From assembly GCA_037974665.1 (NCBI GenBank), contig CM075783.1:45841318-45905317 (forward strand): a stretch of DNA of 64,000 nucleotides. The letters run 5' to 3'. The notes beneath the pieces are model-generated. The model did not search any database and was not told where the DNA came from. It was given only the letters and a program-made list of their open reading frames with translations. The position numbers and the translations under genes were made by a program. This document shows, piece after piece, positions 1 through 11,645 of the stretch; position 1 is the stretch's first letter, and the number at the start of each line of letters is the position of its first letter. This DNA comes from Ehretia macrophylla. Taxonomy: Eukaryota; Streptophyta; Magnoliopsida; Boraginales; Ehretiaceae.

Positions 1-361
1 ATTTAATTATTAATTCCTGGTTCTGAATTATTTTATTTATCATATAAAGATCATATGCACTTTATTCAATATACGAACAGATAAATTTTATGCTCGCAAT
101 CAGCCAAAATGCAGCTTATTGGGTGTACTTAGCATTCATGTTTCATAAGTTGTTCATCCTTTTAGGAAAATAGATTGAAGAAATCTTACTATGTCCGAAA
201 AATCACCATTGTGGTACTACATGCATCGAAAATATTGAATATCCTAATATATTTGGATAATTTATTAATTTTCCAACATGGAGTTTATTAAATACCAAAT
301 AAGGATCGTAACGTTATTTCGAGTACCATAGTAGCAAATAATTGTAGTATTTTTCTTACAC

Positions 362-403
<42 letters not shown>

Positions 404-1603
404 GTTAACTAGTGATGGAGGCATTTCCTTTCATGCATTTTTATATTTATTTTTATTTAAGGGAGGTCTAAGTCATGCAATACATATCAAGGGATGTCAC
501 CCACAAAAAAATTAATCTTCTAATCTCTCGTACTCACAACGAGAGACATACCATTAGACGAAATGTCTGATGGTAATTTCATGCATTTTTTACTAGGGAC
601 CTTTATCCCACCTCATAATTAAGGTGGTAAAGAAGATTGAAAGAATCCTGAGATCCTTTTCATGGACGGATGCTGGTTTAAGACTAGAGGAACTAAAATT
701 AATTGAGAACAAGATGAGGGTTTTGGGATCGAAAATTTAAAGTGGAAAAATGGAATTAAGAAAGCTGTATTATTAGCACATGCAAGAAGCTTAAACTTTA
801 TATTTTGATTATAGATTCATACATTTATTCTGGAAGGATAAAGTTGCTGGTCCATATTAATAGCGCATGATATATAGTTCATAATCTATACGGATTTTAT
901 TGAAGCCCATGTTTGGCAACCTATTAAATAAGAATGGGGAAACAAATAGAAAAGTAAACTCAGTCTGTAACTTTTCAATAAAGGTAGGTCGATTAAGCTA
1001 AGATGCTGAGGAAGAGTTTTGAATCAACATTTGCTATATATCTGCCATTAGTACTTATAAACATGTCTAAATAAGCTTGATGATTAGCTTAGCCCACCTT
1101 GAGTGAATATTCTTTGTAGGAAGGTCTTATCTGTTCAAAACCTAAAGCTATTTATAATTGTAATTAAGCCCATGATTTAATTCCAATGCTTTGATTAGTT
1201 ACGACATTTATCCCCTTCTTCCCTTTCTCTAATGAAATTAAGATCCGCCACTTGCCTTATAGAATCAATTATTCTGTAAGTTGAAAATCTCCAAAAACAT
1301 TTCCTAATGTTGAATCCGAATCTAAGCTTACCAAATACTAGTACTGATGACAACGTCCAATATCATTTACCTCTCTTAGCTTTTTTACTTTCATAATTAG
1401 ATATGGAAGAATTGAAGAAGAGGAAAAATACAACGTCTGATGAAACAACGTTGCATCTATCTATACTTCGAGATTAAATTTCTATAATCTTTCTTGGCAC
1501 TAAGTACTAACTATCATAAATCAATGGCAACAAAATATTGAACTCAAAATTTAGGATTATATTACAAGTGCTGAATCATAAAGAATTACATAGACACAAA
1601 AGT
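1..1603. other. AT-rich intergenic, no gene seen
   Basis: No coding region or RNA gene is supported. A (TA)n microsatellite occupies about 364-400. The stretch at about 478-598, around a block of the type 'gggatgtcaccca...cacaacgagagacataccatta', resembles 7580-7675 in the same orientation, so both are probably remnants of one dispersed repeat. The rest is low-GC sequence with no visible structure. Confidence 0.6.
364..400. repeat. (TA)n microsatellite
   Basis: Uninterrupted alternating TA dinucleotides of about 36 bases, seen directly. Confidence 0.95.
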
Positions 1604-1608
1604 AAAAT

Positions 1609-4259
1609 TGTAACACCCCGATCCCTCTCGAGACCGGGAGTTCTATCAATCGATCTAATCACAACCCAAACCAAACTCGGGCATAAATTTTCAGGGAAAA
1701 CGGACGGAGTCTCCCCTGTTTCTAGGCGAAATGTAAAACCTGGAATAGCATATAAATGGACCAACACCGTGTCCAACATTCAACCACCTCAAGGCCATCT
1801 GAGCCTTGGTTCTCAGCAACTAAACACAGCATATAAATATACATTTCCAGTTTAAAAACTAACCTATCTCTTTACATCTTTTACAAGATCATTCAAACTA
1901 GACGTTTAATTCATACTAATCTACTGCATAAAATATACTAACATACCATTCTCACTATTTTCTTTTAGACAAATACAAACATGCATCGAGGTTAACTATA
2001 CTACTGAATACATAACTAGCTTATCAATCTACCTCAACTACTTAGCTAGATTAAATTACATTTCTTTTAACAATAATTACATACAACATATGAAAGCACA
2101 TATCTTTGCAACTTCGACACTCAAGCCACATTGGCATGCAAGACAACTCCTCAGGCACGAACTTTCACGAAATCACGAACTTCCAGCTAATATGACATTT
2201 CCTGAAATGTGGTGGTGAGGAGTGAGTATACACAACACGTATACTCAGTGAGGGCGAGACAGATATCGAGTTGGAGAGAAAGAAAGTCGTGCAATGCAAA
2301 TAAGACAGTTAAGCAACATAATTGATAAATAAGCAATCAAGACAAACAATCAATACAATAAGCAATTACTGAAAGCATTAACACAACCATTCAAAGCCAT
2401 ACCACACTCTGAAGGCTATGGTTCACTCTTACGAGCAATATACCATTTCACGAGTGATACATCAATCTCGAGCTTGATGTTTGGCAACGATGACAATAAG
2501 CGCGCAACCACCTTATAGCACCAGTTTGGAATACCCCGGAAGTATCCATCAATCTACGACCCAAATCTCCCTGGGAGGCAACCCAAGCGAGAAAAGGGAA
2601 TAGCAGCGGAGCTAGAGCAACCAACACTGGCAACCCAAGGCTACCCAGAGAGGCCCATCACTCACGCGCGAGACACTATGCAATGCAAGACTCGATATAA
2701 GGCAATAAACGAGCGATAGCACAACAATACAAACTAGTGACAACAAACGAGATAACAAGCAATAATAAGCAACAATAACACCAATTAACCAAATATATCA
2801 AGTAATCCTAAACATTCTATAGGCATAATATCAAGATAACAAACAAAATCACCAAACGGCTCCAACTCTCAAAACACTACCATTTCCAAACGAGCCACGA
2901 GTTTTGGAACCCCACTTTGCCAATCCTCCTAGGTCACCATAAGGCACCACTCAACACCACGAAACCCTACCTCACCCTAGAATTCACGCAAAGTCTCGAT
3001 TTACCCCTTTGCTCGTTTGAACTACAACTATATCAACCAAACACCCCACCAACGCCATAATCGCACCAAAAGTGCTTCTATGGCCTCCTGAAACAATGCC
3101 AATACGCAAAACGAGAAAACGCCAAACTCGACCTAAACGACCCCGACTTTCATCAAGGCTTAATTCCCGTTTTTTCCATTACGTAACCCAAAAAAACCAT
3201 GCATTTAGGAATTCTAGCATTTCTAGCATCTTCCTACATCAACAAAACGCGTAACGGAGCAACTTCATCGAAACGGGGGTTTACTATTCACTAATTACTA
3301 TTCATTAATCAATTTAAATTGCAATATCAACATTTAACCGCAGAAAATGTTAAAAAGCTATAAATACACGTTCTACAATTGCCAAGGAACATTCTAGAAG
3401 CATCAAAACTCTTTAAACAACAATCTACGGATAAATTCTAAAAATCAAAGTTTAGATAGAAATATTTCAAATGCGCAAATAACGACGAAACCCTCACCTT
3501 AGACACTCCTAGACGCTAGGAAAACCTCGTAGGATGCCTCGGAAACCACCCCGTGGTAGCCCTTGCGAAGAATCGAAGATTTTGGCTTGAAATCTTTTTT
3601 TTTCTTCTCTCATATTTTCAGCCCTGCTATGCTGCTGTTCAGTTCTGTTTTTTTTTTTTTTGCTATTTTAGGCTATTTAAAAGGGCACAAGATCAAAATG
3701 GTCAATCCCCTTGGTCAAAGCTCACTTAAGTTGGTCAAACTAGCTTATTTTATGCATTTTAGGCTAAAACAACTAAGGAAACATCAATTCTAGCTAACAA
3801 CAATTAAATTATAAAATTAAGGCACTAAAATGCTAGTTTCACTATTTGCTGAGGACTCGAATTCATTTCCTAACTATCTCTCTCGATATGCTATGCACTT
3901 TGCGTCAATAGAAGAATAACAATTAAATCTCAAAGAATCTAAGAAATATATCATTTTTGGAAAGCATCACAGTTTAAAATTTACTCCGGCTCGGAGCTAC
4001 TTTTCATTTAAGTGAAATCCGAGCATTTAAGTGCAAGAAAACTAAAACCGATTGACATAAATGTGAAATGTAGGTGATATTCCGTTAAAATAATTAACTC
4101 AAGTATTATTTTAATTACTTCCAAAAGAAATATGAAAATAAAGCTACAATTAAATGTTTAACCAAAAATAAACACATAATTCAATGCTAACATTTAAGAT
4201 AACACTTACTTAAATGCAATTAAATGTCATTAAATGCATGCCGGGTTCGGGTTATCACA
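1609..4259. mobile_element. Solo LTR, 2.65 kb, probably Ty3/Gypsy
   Basis: The block starts TGTAACACCCCGATCC and ends GGGTTATCACA, giving the TG...CA termini of an LTR. It is flanked on both sides by the same five bases, AAAAT (1604-1608 and 4260-4264), as expected of a retroviral-type integration duplication. No gag or pol coding sequence and no second internal LTR copy is visible, so it reads as a solo LTR left by LTR-LTR recombination. Its length and termini fit long-LTR plant Gypsy elements of the Tekay/Del kind, which is recall rather than alignment. Orientation is uncertain because either end could be the 5' end. Short open frames inside (for example near 1538-1855, 2448-2633 and 3563-3793) look like chance. 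It lies about 200 bp downstream of the EXO70 stop codon. Confidence 0.85.
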
Positions 4260-4313
4260 AAAATAGAGAAATATTTTAACTCAAATGTATCGTACAAAAA
4301 TCTCATTCCCATT

Positions 4314-4413
4314 AATCCAACAGTTGGATGGGTTGGTCAAGGTAACAACTTGTTATGATTAAGTTCGAATTATGACTTCGACCCCTATTCTACCATAAAA
4401 AAGAAAAAAAAAG
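4314..4413 (+). mobile_element. tRNA-type SINE insertion
   Basis: A body of about 100 bp ends in an A-rich tail (aaaaaagaaaaaaaaag). It is flanked by an 18-base direct repeat with one mismatch (4296-4313 and 4414-4431, aaaaatctcattcccatt versus aaaaatctcaatcccatt). Pol III-like boxes are present: an A-box-like ggatgggttggtcaagg near 4326 and a B-box-like agttcgaatta near 4364. Target duplication, tail and boxes together support a SINE. The family name is unknown to me. It lies between the solo LTR and the 3' end of EXO70. Confidence 0.7.
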
Positions 4414-4466
4414 AAAAATCTCAATCCCATTTTTCTATTTGTTTGTCCCCATGAACACAACAACTA

Positions 4467-6470
4467 CTATCTTCTCCTAGCCATTGATGTAGGGTTACCA
4501 TCAAAAAGTTCCTCAATTAAGCTCTCAATATCTTCTGGCTGGTACTTTATATATTTCTCAACTTGTTTTGAATATTCCAAGTACTGTCTAAACCTCCCTA
4601 CAAACGACCGATACGCCGGTATTACCACGGCGGAGATAGACACCCTAAGCTCAGTTTGAAGCTGCTCATCACTCACCACCCAAGTACATTGTGTCCTGTG
4701 TATCTCTTCAAACATCAAAGTAAAAGCTTTGAATCTATCTTTCAATATTTGTTTATTTAGCTTCCCATTCACTTGCAAACCCTCATGGCTTAAGATTTGC
4801 AAAAGCTTAATCCATGTCTCTCTTTGATAATTCTTGTGATATTGTCTCACAATTGTTGATCTTCTCCTATACCAATTGTCACCCACCAATTTGTGGATCT
4901 CACTGGACCCTTTCACTTTTTGTAATATATACCTACCGTTGTTCATCAAGAATATGTAACGCAATGAGGGATCTCTATAAAGCATTGATTTTGCTTCCAG
5001 ATTTGAATCCAAAAGGTCCATGATTGTCACTAACTGTACTGAAAACGGCGTCGAACTTGCCACAGTTTCATGGTTTTCTGGGCTTTTACTCTCAATTTCT
5101 TCAATGTTTGATGATTCTAATTTGGCCTTTGAGTGTTCTTGAAATATTTGCTCTAGGGTTTCTTTGTACTCGCATGCGTATTTCAGATAATTCATGACGT
5201 AACGCGTCAATGGATGCACGGCTCCACCAGGGACAGGCGTTTTTGAAGCATCTGTCTTGATTGAAGTCTCGAGATCGGTGAATATATTCACTGCTGCGTC
5301 GCTAATCAGCTGCCCCGCGGCGGAGATTTCTGTCCTCAGCTCGTTTTCGCAATCATCAGGACACGATTCGCTGATCGCTGGAATGAGCTCCCTGATGGCT
5401 TCGTAAACATCCAAGAATTTGAATAGCTTCTCCGCGGATCGTTTGGTCATTGAGACGCCTTCAGCGAAATCAAGAAGCTGAATCACCACGGCTCGTGCGT
5501 GGTTGCCGAAAATTCTCCGAGAAATTAATGGAGATTCGGAGAAAACTTCCTCACCGAGCTGTCTTTCTCCAGGGAAGAGAGTGTTGGAGCATGCTTTGAC
5601 CACTTTGATCCATTTGGAGATCTCTCCTTCGAGAGATTCCCATGACATTCTATGCAAATCATCCATGTTAAGCTTCTCGAATTCGAGCTTTTTCATCTGC
5701 TCGTTAAATGCATTCCGACGGATAATCCAATAGGCTTGACAGCATTCCGTTTCATATCCTGCCGAGATCATCGTGGTAGCAATTCGTTTCATAGTTGTCA
5801 CAACTTCTGACGAATATCCTGGAAAATCATTCTCTTCCCTGGATTCAGGCTTCTCCAATAAACAGCGATCCGTTTCTTCTTGCCTTGAACTGCTAAATGA
5901 AGCATTTTTTAGAGCTTTTGAAGTGTTGGCACTGGAATTTTGCCTGGAATCCTCCAGGAAAATTCGGAATTGTTCCTCTAAAAACGTCATGGCTCGCTGG
6001 CAAACCAAGCTGGTTCGATTCAACGAGGGGGAGGTAGATGAGTTTGATGGAAACTCACAAAAAGAATTCGTTAATTTTGATATACGCATCACAGCTTCAA
6101 GAAAAAGCGCGTCGTCCTCGATCATTTTCCCGAACTTATTTCGAGCTTCGCCGGAATTATACTTGGTGATCCTGGATTCAATTATCTTGGAAAATGTCTC
6201 GACGGCATCAGGGACCTCAGGAGGACAGGACCTGTCATCAATGGTGGAGATTACATTGGTGAACTGATCAATTTCTTCCAAGACTTTATCAAGGTTGTGA
6301 CCATGATCATCAATTGATGCTTCATCCTCCGTGTTTCCTCGATCAGCACTATCATGCCTGGAATTCTGATCTGATACTTCGCTGAATGTGATGGCATGGG
6401 GCGATCTTGGGCTACCAACGTCTCCATTTTCCCCAAAGCTTGTATTTTTTACAAGAGAATGCTTCTCCAT
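4467..6470 (-). CDS. EXO70: EXO70 exocyst subunit, intronless
   Basis: Encodes 667 residues in one uninterrupted exon. EXO70 proteins are subunits of the exocyst, which tethers secretory vesicles to the plasma membrane, and their C-terminal domain binds phosphoinositides. The N-terminal ~60 residues are Ser/Asp/Glu rich and probably disordered. A helical segment containing LDKVLEEIDQF follows. The Exo70 C-terminal domain spans roughly residues 280-650. Diagnostic strings are YIFLMNNGRYILQKVKGS, VVSDEQLQTELRVSISAVV, PAYRSFVGRF and the tail KYIKYQPEDIESLIEELFDG. Length matches plant EXO70s (about 600-700 aa), and plant EXO70 genes are commonly intronless. The ATG at 6470 opens the whole homologous frame and is the natural start. 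Clade is unsettled: the MEK start and EEIDQF segment suggest EXO70C, while the tail also resembles EXO70B. No damage is seen, and the solo LTR and a SINE sit just downstream. Confidence 0.95.
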   Translation of the reverse strand: MEKHSLVKNTSFGENGDVGSPRSPHAITFSEVSDQNSRHDSADRGNTEDEASIDDHGHNLDKVLEEIDQFTNVISTIDDRSCPPEVPDAVETFSKIIESRITKYNSGEARNKFGKMIEDDALFLEAVMRISKLTNSFCEFPSNSSTSPSLNRTSLVCQRAMTFLEEQFRIFLEDSRQNSSANTSKALKNASFSSSRQEETDRCLLEKPESREENDFPGYSSEVVTTMKRIATTMISAGYETECCQAYWIIRRNAFNEQMKKLEFEKLNMDDLHRMSWESLEGEISKWIKVVKACSNTLFPGERQLGEEVFSESPLISRRIFGNHARAVVIQLLDFAEGVSMTKRSAEKLFKFLDVYEAIRELIPAISESCPDDCENELRTEISAAGQLISDAAVNIFTDLETSIKTDASKTPVPGGAVHPLTRYVMNYLKYACEYKETLEQIFQEHSKAKLESSNIEEIESKSPENHETVASSTPFSVQLVTIMDLLDSNLEAKSMLYRDPSLRYIFLMNNGRYILQKVKGSSEIHKLVGDNWYRRRSTIVRQYHKNYQRETWIKLLQILSHEGLQVNGKLNKQILKDRFKAFTLMFEEIHRTQCTWVVSDEQLQTELRVSISAVVIPAYRSFVGRFRQYLEYSKQVEKYIKYQPEDIESLIEELFDGNPTSMARRR

Positions 6471-6499
6471 TTTTGTTTTTTGCGTGGAAGAAATTAGGG

Positions 6500-9290
6500 A
6501 ATGGCCTGAATTAGGAAATGGAAAAGATGAAGGAATGAAACAGTGAGTGGTGAGAGTGTATGGATAAGGATTAATTTCTTTACGTGTGTGGTGTGGTGTG
6601 GTGTTATAGTTCGTTTTGGAAACGTGGTTGGTATTAGTTGAAAGTTGACCCGGTTGAGAAGGTGATTTGTGCTTCCCACGATTTTGAATTGATTTGGCAT
6701 AGCCTTGTGCTTCTTGTTAGTTGTCATCGGTTGGTGTCATTTGGTAATGGCTTGCCATTTGCTGCCTTGTGATATATTATATTGTGCCATTTGAATAATT
6801 ATTTGATTATGTGGGGACGAATCATTGTTATATACCACTTGATTGATATTTTACTCGATTTCATATAGTAAGCATTTTTATTATATTAAGTGAGACTTAG
6901 AGTGAAATAGTTAGTTAACAATTTGTTATAATAAGAAATTTTGAGCTCGAATCATAATTTCAGCTTTTACTGTACTTAAATGGTTAAAGTGCTCAACTCG
7001 TGATTGGTGAATCCATAGGTTCAATTCCTATTGAATGCATGTCAATGGAACTCTCTCATAATTAGTCTATTCGAAATGGGTCAAAAAAAAAAGAGAGAGA
7101 AATATTTGATATTGAATACATAAATTCTTAATATACAAGAAGAATGAATTACACTTGGCAATTCAAGGGCCAGCCACTTTCTGTAATCAAGATTAGATAC
7201 TTAACATAATTTGGACACTTGAGACCAAAAATCTTATTGAACTAACTAATAAATTCTTGCTTCCACCCGCATATAAAGCAAGAAGGAAGGGAACAGTGAT
7301 AAAATGGGAGGGAAAGTTTTTTAGCTAATATAAAGTTTCGCACGGAAGTCTGTGATTTTAGCCTTCAGATCCTAATAAATCACTGGAAAATGTTACTTTA
7401 TTACTCTACTCAACCCTGTAGGGTATCATGAGAATTACAACCTTGACCATGGAACCAAAAGCCTCTTTAGGTACCCCTTTCTATGGTGTGATCTACTACT
7501 TGGAGAGGATTATAGAGATATGGACTTTTTTTTCTTTTTTATAAAAAAAATACGAAAAACTTAAGCCGTATAGCGCTCATATATAAAAGGATGTCACTTA
7601 CGAAAATTAATTTTAAAATTTCTCACATTCACAACGAAGAATATACCACTAGATCAAAGTCCCAGTGGTGATTTGGAAGTTCTTTTACACTATTCCTATT
7701 TAAAGCCAAACAGCCAAGACTGCTAAGTCTAGATACATAGACCAAATATGTTAAGGCTTTCTTTAATTGAGACCTCACATAATGCTTCTGCTTCATTTGA
7801 TAGCACACGGTGACAGCAACCTGCCTTGCAATAGGAAAAACTTTTCCCCATATTAATTAATAAGGCCAAGCTTGTGCCTAGCTGAACCAACTTGTCCACC
7901 AAACTTATCAACTAATGTGGTACGTGCAATACCACCCAACCTCGATCCATCCAGGCTCCATTTAATCTCTTTGCCAAACTGCATAAACCTGATAAAGAAG
8001 ACAGAAAATTGCCACTTAATTTCGGTGGACAAATTTTGGCAACACCTTGCTAAATTGGCTAGCTATATAATGTGTTTCCAAATTGTGTGAAAGTAATTGG
8101 AGTTTCATCTTAAAACTAATTGGTGCTAAGTGCATATTCTAACACTCCTCCTTACATGTGACTTGATTTGTGAGGAGTCACACGTGGAAGATTGAATATA
8201 TGTGGATCGAATTTTTGAGATGGGTCATACATGGAAGATTGAAGATGCGTGAAATATGACACACGCAAAAGATTAGACACAAGTGGATCTAATATAAGAT
8301 GGGTCGCACGCGAATGAATATGACTGGACCAAAGACCTAACTCTGATGCCATGTTAAGAATCTTGAGATTCCATCTTAAAACTAATTGATGTCAAGTGGA
8401 GTAACCTAGAATCTTATAAGGTGGTCTTAGAGTTTCTAATTTTCTAATGTGAGACAAGTGCATATTCTAATACTCCTCCTCATGTATGACCTGATTTGTG
8501 AGGAGTCACACGTGGAAGATTGAGCATGCGTGAATCTTATTTTTGAGATTGTCATAATTGGAAGATTGAATACATGCTAACATGAGAGAGAGGTGAAAAA
8601 CAAATATATTTGGTATTATTACATCACCAAAATCTATTTTATGGTTAATGCGTGAGTAAAATACCTATTTTAAAAATTTTGAGCTATTTCATTAAAGGTT
8701 TGAAATCCAGGCTCTTAATTTCATATTGGACCGCCAAATTCAGGTCATAAAATTACCCTTTTTTTAATATATTGTATTATTTCAGTTTGATGGCTTAGCC
8801 AAGTTGTTGAAAGGGCTAAAAGATTAAACAAAAGTAATAGGCTATGACTAAATGGACTTCCAGAATCCAATGTAAATTATGAAAAAATTTCCTCTCCAGT
8901 AAAACATTTATTTGGCTATAAGGTAAAAAGTGGGCCCACATGTTATGGAGCCCACTTATATATTAGACGGTTGGACTGCCGTTTATTGAAAGAAAATTTT
9001 TTCCGTAAATTACATATTCTGACTTTTTTCTTTTTCTATATGCCATAATTCAAAGATAATTTGAGCCTCTAAATAGGATATGCAAAATAGAAATCTTTCA
9101 TTCCAGTTGTGAACCAAAAGACAATACATTTTACAGCTTTGATTTGATCTCACGTTTGAGATTTTTGAAGCTTCCTATGAAGAAAGGTGTCCAATCTCAG
9201 TACCAAATAGCATTTACACGTGATCTGCAAACTAATAGAAGTTAGCTTTATTTGCTAGAACATAGCGAAAAAGGAAAAAAAGATTGAAAA
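6500..9290. other. Intergenic upstream of EXO70, degraded repeats
   Basis: The first few hundred bases (6471 upward) must contain the EXO70 promoter and leader, but I cannot place a convincing TATA box. The rest holds no gene. At about 6960-7092 there is tRNA-like sequence followed by a poly(A) run, without a clear target duplication. Positions 7580-7675 match the dispersed repeat at 478-598. Positions 8104-8580 hold a TRIM-like repeat described separately. The other short frames have no recognisable product. Confidence 0.55.
8104..8580. repeat. LTR/TRIM-like dispersed repeat with internal direct copies
   Basis: A block with 'ccatcttaaaactaattg' followed by 'gcatattctaayactcctcc' and 'gatttgtgaggagtcacacg' occurs twice, at about 8104-8235 and 8369-8575. 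Between them, at 8341-8356, lies ctctgatgccatgttaag, whose complement reads ...CTTAACA TGGCATCAGAG. That looks like an LTR end abutting a tRNA-Met-type primer site. Related sequence recurs at 37054-37310 and, shorter, at about 46600-46720. I infer a small, decayed non-autonomous LTR element family. Precise ends and target duplications are not resolved. Confidence 0.5.
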
Positions 9291-9297
9291 AAGAAGC

Positions 9298-9765
9298 TGA
9301 CGAGGGGTTTTCGAACTGAGGTGAGTTACTCACGCCGAGCTGAGACGAGCTAATCAGAGCTGAGCCCAGCGCATTCAGCTAAATGCCCAACCTGGATGCT
9401 GACCCGACCCCAGAAAATTCCGACCTCAGTACCAGCTGTTCCGATGGGATATAAAGCATTGATGGGACATAAAGCTGCACGGCATTAAATGTTGTCAGAC
9501 CCGAATTTAGTATAAATAGAGCTCCACCCCCTTCATTTAAGAGGCAACTCGTCATTAAATGCTCTCAGCTACCTTACCAACTCAGACATACTAATCATTC
9601 GCACGCCCGAGGGAAAAATCCGGGTCATCACCCTGCCTTTTCCTTCCTTTTCCTTGTGCAGATTCAGTTGCCGACCCGAAAGTTCAGCTCGGAGGCCAAC
9701 CTGAAAGTTCAACTTGGCAAAACGTAGCCGTACAACCTCAGCTACGAGGATTTTCGACCTCGACA
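9298..9765 (+). repeat. 5' LTR of E1
   Basis: 468 bp, starting TGACGAGG and ending CCTCGACA, near-perfect inverted termini. A TATA box (tataaata, 9511-9518) lies about 250 bp before the 3' end and is retained in all four LTR copies of the window, marking the likely Pol II promoter. An 18-bp segment ending in gggacataaagc is directly duplicated around 9445-9480. Confidence 0.93.
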
Positions 9766-9768
9766 ATT

Positions 9769-9786
9769 TGGCGCCGTCTGTGGGAA
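9769..9786 (+). other. Primer-binding site of E1
   Basis: TGGCGCCGTCTGTGGGAA begins three bases after the 5' LTR. Its first nine bases match the complement of the 3' end of plant tRNA-Asp (CGGCGCCA type, from memory), and the remainder matches only partly. Position and sequence are typical of Tat and Athila elements. Confidence 0.7.
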
Positions 9787-9833
9787 AGCGAGTTCTTTCT
9801 ATCACTCTTCTCACCACTCATTGAGGAACCATC

Positions 9834-11615
9834 ATGGTACAAACTAAAAGCCAAAGCGCACCGGTAGAGGACTCACCCAACCCGGACGAGGGCCTCGAAA
9901 CCACACAGGTGCCTAGCCAAGATCAAACCCAAGCCGACGTTGGAACAAGCCAACGTATACACTTAGCCTCAGAAACCAACCCCTACATAAATGGAGACCT
10001 CAATTCCAGCCTGACGCCGGAGATGAGGATGATGCTTAAGATGTTCCAGGAGCTAAAGGAGCAGGTAGCCCGGCTAGCTGCGGAGCCCCCAGTTCCACAA
10101 GCAACTACACCATGGCCCATGCGCCTACAGTTCCGCATTCCGGCCCCGGGGCGAACCCGAGCACAAGATGGAGAAGGATTCCCGGAGCCGGAGGCGAGAC
10201 CCGTGGAGGCGAGACGAAAGAGGACGGCCCACGCCGACCCCGAGCAGGCCAAGACCGCTGCTGCCATAGCCAAGGTCATTAACCAGCTCGACGTAAGCCC
10301 ACTCTCACCAGAAGTACTGGCAACGCCATTGCCCACTGGCAACCGGATGCCCAACCTCGCAGTCTATAATGGGGACGGAGACCCAGCCAGCCACCTGCTG
10401 AACTTCGACCACCATATGACTCTGCATGATATGACCGACCTCATGAAGACGAAAACATTCCCAACCACCCTGGTTGGCAATGCCTTGGACTGATTCCAAA
10501 AACTTCACCCCGGCTCTATTGCAAATTTTCATCAGCTGGCTGAGGCTTTCTTGTCCCGTTTCGCTGGAAGCCGATGTATAACGCGTCACACCTCATCATT
10601 GCTGTCGGTGAAACAACACAAAGGAGAGAGTTTGAGGGCTTACACCGCCCGATTCAATGAAGAGACCCTCAGGATCCCCAACCTGGAGGATTCCATGGCG
10701 CTAATGGCTTACCAAAGTGGGCTTAGGTCGGGACCCCTTACCTCTTCCTTGGCCATCGACCCTGTGGATACCGTAGCCGAGCTGATGGTACGGGGAGAAT
10801 GGTACATACACTCGGAGAAAATCCATCAAGCTAAGAAGGACGATGACAAGAAGAAGGAGGCTGGAAAAAAGGGAGAAACCTCCCGAGCCCAACCTGGGAG
10901 TAAGATCCAAAATGACCGAGGAAAGCAGCCTCAGCAACCCAAGCAAAACCCCCAGTTCACTATGTTCACTCCACTTAACACCTCAAGGGAGCAGATCTTA
11001 ATGGAGATCCAGCACCAGAACCACCTACCTCGAGCACCGAGAATGAAAGGCCGACCTGAAAAGCGCAACAGAACCAAGTATTACCGCTACCACATGAATT
11101 ACGGCCATACCACCGAGGAGTGCAAAGACCTGAAACAGGAGATCGAAGCACTGATAGCCCGAGGTCACCTCCGGAGGTACGTAGATAATCAGCTGACCCG
11201 GAGCCAAGGTCAGAGGGACATGGAGAGAAGTCCACCCAGACGCCAAGCTGGGGGCGGACGTCTAGCTGTGATCGAAACCATCGCCGGAGGATTGGCGTCA
11301 GGTGGAGAGACCTCGGCTGGCAGAAAGGGTTATGTTCAAGCTGGAAGAGAGTATGGGCCGGCGCGGGGTCCGGTCCCGGAGTTGGAGGAGCTCATTTTTT
11401 CCTCAGAAGATTTGGAGGGTGTGATATTGCCCCATGACGACCCACTGATGATCAGCGCCGAAATAGCCAACTTCACCGTGAAGAGGTTGATGGTAGACAC
11501 CAGGAGCTTGGCAGAAGTCCTATTCTTGAAGGCATTTGAGCAAATGGGATTGGACAGAAGCCGGCTTAGACCATTCAGGGGCACCTTGGTTGGATTCACC
11601 GGGCACGCCCACTGA
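9834..11615 (+). pseudogene. gag: E1 gag and start of protease (broken)
   Basis: One reading frame with an in-frame stop at 10491-10493 (TGG to TGA relative to E2). The gag core lies around 10350-10800, with PNLAVYNGDGDPASHLLNF and HKGESLRAYTARFNEETLRI. A zinc-knuckle-like region at about 11080-11130 reads YYRYHMNYGHTTEEC, its first cysteine lost where E2 keeps CCYH. The protease begins near 11450. Its catalytic DTG has become DTR (11496-11504), and the frame ends at TGA 11613-11615, a stop shared in position with E2. Gag would form the particle shell, and protease would mature the polyprotein. The start ATG at 9834 sits about 50 bp after the primer site. Not functional. Confidence 0.88.
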
Positions 11616-11645
11616 GCCGAATGGGTCATCAACATTCCGCTGAAA

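Noticed and set aside
2448-3793. Several 60-76 codon frames inside the solo LTR
   Set aside because: They lie within LTR sequence with mirrored boundaries and have no domain; LTRs are not expected to encode proteins.
6880-7095. Tandem tRNA-like A/B boxes with a poly(A) run, possible SINE
   Set aside because: ggttcaattcc and atggttaaagtgc look box-like, but no flanking duplication could be found, so boundaries are unsupported.
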